Origin: Mucilaginibacter pankratovii
GTDB taxonomy: Bacteria > Bacteroidota > Bacteroidia > Sphingobacteriales > Sphingobacteriaceae
Assembly (NCBI RefSeq): GCF_014773265.1
Contig: NZ_JACWMY010000001.1
Location: forward strand, 682,001 to 746,000
Length of the DNA stretch: 64,000 nucleotides
Reading direction: 5' to 3'
Every line of letters starts with the position of its first letter. Within the stretch, counting starts at the first letter, position 1. Positions 61,118-64,000 of the stretch are shown piece after piece. A program made the position numbers and the translations under genes. The notes beneath the pieces were generated by a model. It searched no databases. It worked only from the letters and a program-made list of their open reading frames with translations, and was not told where the DNA came from.

Positions 61118-62989
61118 TTAGTTAACCACTTTATCCAACGGCGGAACATTGGTTTCCGAACCGGAATAACCCGGACTTTGGTTGATATGCCCTGCAATAT
61201 TCAGATCGATCTCGCTTTGCGGGATAGGCCATAGCACGTGGTAAGGCGAAATGGTGTAGTGATTACCCGAGTTGGTAACAACGTTGGGGTTTTTATAAAA
61301 ATCATTCTTCTCCATTATCCTGTCGTAAAAAAAGTTATTGGTAGAGAAAGTAGCCATTTGGTAAGTTTTACCATTGTAAGCAGCCTTACCGGTTTGCGCA
61401 AAAATATAAGCTATACGGGTAAGCTCGGTTTTACGCGGCTCTTCCCAATAAAGCTCCCTTTGGCGCTCATCCAGTATAGTACCTATGTTTACCTTACTGT
61501 CATCGGTTAATAACTCTGCTTTGGCGCGGGCCCTTACTTTGTTAATATCGGCCATGGCAAGGGCGTTTTGGCCTTTCCACCAGTAGGCTTCGGCACGCAA
61601 CAGGTAGGTTTCTGCTAAACGGAATACATACCAATCGGTATTGGTACCACGTGGTGGCGACCACCATTTATCAGAGGCCGTTTTCGCCGAGCCGATAAAT
61701 ACTTTGTAATGCGGCCAGCCAAACCATGCGCGGATGGTATCTTTTGCACCGTTCAAAAACCGCTTACTTACGTTTGCATCAGTGTACTGCTCCAGGTTTT
61801 TACCATACCAGGCAGCATCGGTTGTTTTAAGCGCGGGTTGGTTGTAAACCAGGTCGGTCATATCCATCCACATGCCTTTTGCGTGGCGCAGGTCGGTATT
61901 GTCGGTCCAAATGTATTTGGTTGCATAGGGCGTACCGCGCATACGGCCAATACCACGGCCATACCAAAGTGTAAGCGGGAATTCCTCTGTAACTTTATCC
62001 GAGATCCCCGGTTTCAACGCACCCGGCGTAAGTATGGTACCATTATGCCACATAGGCACACAGTTACGCATCACCTGCGATCCGTTTGGTGTAGCGCCAT
62101 CTAAGGTTTCCCTGTCAATAACTACGTATAAAGCTTCGGTATTGGCAGCAATAGATTTATTTTCGGGGCGGTGAAGATCCCAAACAACGTTTTTGCTCGC
62201 ATCGCTTGCAACAATACCAAAACGCCCGTTCATTAAAGCATAAGGGCCGTTGATAGCCAGATTTGCAGAAGCAATGGCATCATCAAATAAACCCAGGGCA
62301 AGGTTAATTTTTGTTAACAAGTGTGCTGCTGCGCCTTTTGATGGCTCGCCTTTGTTACCGTTATCAACCAGTTTGGTTACGGCAAACTCCAGGTCGGTTT
62401 TCATTTGCTTTAAAATAACGATGCGCTGGGTTGTAAAGTAACCCGTGTTAATGGTTGTTTCTTCTTTTAGCACCAGGGGCACATCGCCAAACTCGTGCAC
62501 CAAACGATAGTAACGGTAAGCCCTGTGAAAATATGCTGCTGATAAAACCGCGTCTTTGTCTGCAGGAGTAGCCCATTTTGCATCATCAATGCGGGATATG
62601 ATAACGTTTGCATCATGTATACCCTGCCACCAGGCCTGCCAGTAGCGGCCGATCTTGTTATAATCATCGCTGTTGAGGTTGGCTGTTGGTGTTATCCTTA
62701 CGTTCAGATCCTGCGCCGGGGTGGTCTTATCTGTTGTGCCCTCTACTGCCGCATCGGTAAAAATAGATTCGGTAAGCATTGGTGCCGAATCGCCAAAGTA
62801 CTCAAACCGCACACTAATGTTGAGTGTTTGTAAGGCGCTTCTGAAGGCGGTTGGCGTGGTTAAAGTTATATCCGGTGTAAATTTAGATGGTGCCTCGGGC
62901 GAAAGGTCGCTTAGTTTTGTACAGCTGCCTGCAACAAATAAAGCGGTCATCGCAAGCCCGGCTATGATATTTCTATTGATCTTTTTCAT
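61118..62989 (-). CDS. SusD/RagB-family outer-membrane lipoprotein
   Basis: 623 residues, at the long end for SusD. Lipoprotein signal IIAGLAMTALFVAGSC with the lipobox Cys. Family segments are WQAWWQGIHDANVIISRIDD, AYFHRAYRYYRLVHEFGDVP, FRLAETYLLRAEAYWWKGQN and RQRELYWEEPRKTELTRIAY, with the C-terminal VLWPIPQSEIDLNIAGHINQ. It binds substrate with the SusC encoded 18 bp upstream. The downstream GH2 and PL6 enzymes suggest a uronate-containing polysaccharide. Confidence 0.95.
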   Translation of the reverse strand: MKKINRNIIAGLAMTALFVAGSCTKLSDLSPEAPSKFTPDITLTTPTAFRSALQTLNISVRFEYFGDSAPMLTESIFTDAAVEGTTDKTTPAQDLNVRITPTANLNSDDYNKIGRYWQAWWQGIHDANVIISRIDDAKWATPADKDAVLSAAYFHRAYRYYRLVHEFGDVPLVLKEETTINTGYFTTQRIVILKQMKTDLEFAVTKLVDNGNKGEPSKGAAAHLLTKINLALGLFDDAIASANLAINGPYALMNGRFGIVASDASKNVVWDLHRPENKSIAANTEALYVVIDRETLDGATPNGSQVMRNCVPMWHNGTILTPGALKPGISDKVTEEFPLTLWYGRGIGRMRGTPYATKYIWTDNTDLRHAKGMWMDMTDLVYNQPALKTTDAAWYGKNLEQYTDANVSKRFLNGAKDTIRAWFGWPHYKVFIGSAKTASDKWWSPPRGTNTDWYVFRLAETYLLRAEAYWWKGQNALAMADINKVRARAKAELLTDDSKVNIGTILDERQRELYWEEPRKTELTRIAYIFAQTGKAAYNGKTYQMATFSTNNFFYDRIMEKNDFYKNPNVVTNSGNHYTISPYHVLWPIPQSEIDLNIAGHINQSPGYSGSETNVPPLDKVVN

Positions 62990-63007
62990 GTTATGATCTC
63001 TTTATAA

Positions 63008-64000
63008 TTAAAAAGTTACGTTAAACCCAGCCGATATGTACCTTGGCGTTGGCCCGCCATTTTGCGGATCCCATAAAGGCCAGTCGGAAAATACAGCCGC
63101 GTTTGTTGCGTTGATATAAAATTTAGCGGTTGATATACCCAGGCGCTTGATCAACGCCGGGTTGAAATTGTAACCCAGCGATACGGTTTGGAGCCTTACA
63201 AATGATGCTTTACGCCAAACGTTGATAGTGGTACCAGATGAGCCTGAGTTTAAGCGGGCATAATCATTAATTGGGTTATCGGCTGTCCAGTAAGGTAGCA
63301 CGTACGAATTCATACGGCCAAAGCCTACGCTGCCTGCATTGTTGATTGCCTGGTTAAACTGCCTTAACTGGCCCATGCTTGAAACCAGCATGAACGAGAA
63401 ATCGAAGTTTTTAAGGAAGTTGAAATCGTTACGTAACGACCAGCTGAATTTTGGGCTTGTAGAACCCAGGAACACTTTATCATCATTAGTGAATTTAAAG
63501 TCGCCGTTCATATCCTGCAATTTAAAGTCGCCTGGTTTTGCACCATACTTGGCGGCCTCTACTGCCTCCGGTGTTTGCCAAACGCCCTGTATCACATAAT
63601 CCCAAACTATGTTAACATCTTTGCCAATAAACCAGCCGTTGCCCAGGTCGTCTTTCTCCTTGGTAACGGTATTGCCGGCTGCATCTTTAAATGTGGTTGG
63701 GCCGTAAAGGCTTTTTATTTTGTTACGGTTTAGCACAAAGGTACCCGAGGCGCCCCAGTTAAAGTTTTTGCTTTGATAGATCTTGCCTTCCAGCAATAAT
63801 TCGAAACCTTTGTTATTTACCTGGCCTATGTTGGTTAATACGCCCGAGTTATCCGGCCCTCCCGGGATAATATTTGCTGAGTTTAAACCCTGGATAGCCA
63901 AAGTAGAGCGGCTTACTATCATATCGGTAGTTTTACGGTCGTACACGTCTATCGAACCTGTAAGGCGGTTATTCAGAATGCTGAAATCCAAGCCTATGTT
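63008..64000 (-). CDS. SusC/RagA-family TonB-dependent transporter (C-terminal barrel part)
   Basis: The frame is open to the right edge (continuing NIGL before DFSILNNRLTGSIDVYDRKT), so only the last ~331 residues are seen. Typical SusC barrel features: TGSIDVYDRKTTDMIVS, IGQVNNKGFELLLEG, DFKLQDMNGDFKFTNDDKVF with LGSTSPKFSWSLRNDF, and the end RYISAGFNVTF. The TTG at 63991 is an internal codon. Signal peptide, plug and any STN domain lie outside the window. It pairs with the SusD encoded next. Confidence 0.94.
   Translation of the reverse strand, partial: NIGLDFSILNNRLTGSIDVYDRKTTDMIVSRSTLAIQGLNSANIIPGGPDNSGVLTNIGQVNNKGFELLLEGKIYQSKNFNWGASGTFVLNRNKIKSLYGPTTFKDAAGNTVTKEKDDLGNGWFIGKDVNIVWDYVIQGVWQTPEAVEAAKYGAKPGDFKLQDMNGDFKFTNDDKVFLGSTSPKFSWSLRNDFNFLKNFDFSFMLVSSMGQLRQFNQAINNAGSVGFGRMNSYVLPYWTADNPINDYARLNSGSSGTTINVWRKASFVRLQTVSLGYNFNPALIKRLGISTAKFYINATNAAVFSDWPLWDPQNGGPTPRYISAGFNVTF

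Overview
The window looks like a chromosomal segment of a Bacteroidota species, most likely from the Sphingobacteriaceae (Mucilaginibacter/Pedobacter-like). This rests on gene content: four SusC/SusD-type outer-membrane nutrient systems (two cut by the window edges), ECF sigma/FecR pairs, a T9SS type-B sorting domain, a propeller/Y_Y_Y/LuxR sensor, a Bacteroidota-style succinate dehydrogenase, and many secreted glycan-active enzymes. No rRNA, tRNA, CRISPR array, transposase or prophage gene was recognised.

Layout. (1) 1-2770, + strand: the C-terminal part of a SusD, a perfect hairpin, and a GH28-like pectinase. (2) 2784-13918, - strand, transcribed right to left: ECF sigma, FecR, SusC, SusD, a beta-propeller/phosphoesterase protein, a small outer-membrane barrel protein and a calcineurin-like phosphoesterase. 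Two phosphoesterases behind one SusCD pair suggest a phosphorus-containing substrate. (3) 14143-22205, - strand: fumC, an OprO/P-like porin, a DASS-family dicarboxylate transporter, sdhC-sdhA-sdhB and a universal stress protein, a coherent C4-dicarboxylate module. (4) 22206-29170: a sparse region with an L,D-transpeptidase remnant, a 1335-residue T9SS protein with 12 cadherin-like repeats, a DUF4440/NTF2-like protein and a broken AraC regulator. (5) 29171-44728, + strand: ECF sigma, FecR, SusC, SusD_2, RidA, a SelA/DgaE-like PLP enzyme, an amidohydrolase/deacetylase, an RraA-like enzyme, a BASS transporter and a membrane-bound LuxR-type sensor. All four enzymes carry export signals, two of them Tat-like, so this looks like a degradation pathway running in the periplasm.

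(6) 44888-48787, - strand: a GH9 enzyme and two ThuA-like proteins. (7) 49319-56991, + strand: a complete mannose-family phosphotransferase operon (EIIA, EIIB, fused EIIC-EIID, EI, HPr) with a NagB-like deaminase, a NagX/HGSNAT-like membrane protein and a GH18 chitinase. This is unusual for Bacteroidota and suggests amino-sugar uptake coupled to chitin breakdown. (8) 57104-57349: a small conserved-looking ORF. (9) 57393-64000, - strand: SusC (partial), SusD, a GH2 glycosidase and a PL6-type lyase whose end is frameshifted.

Non-coding structure is rich. There is a ~230 bp nested palindrome at 39327-39559, a second palindromic element at 48861-48995, a hairpin repeat present twice (17964-18022 and 44741-44789), and hairpins just after three of the four susD genes. 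Paired 11-bp-spaced direct repeats ahead of the PTS operon could be an operator. All functional statements come from reading the sequence and recalling family features; no database search was run.
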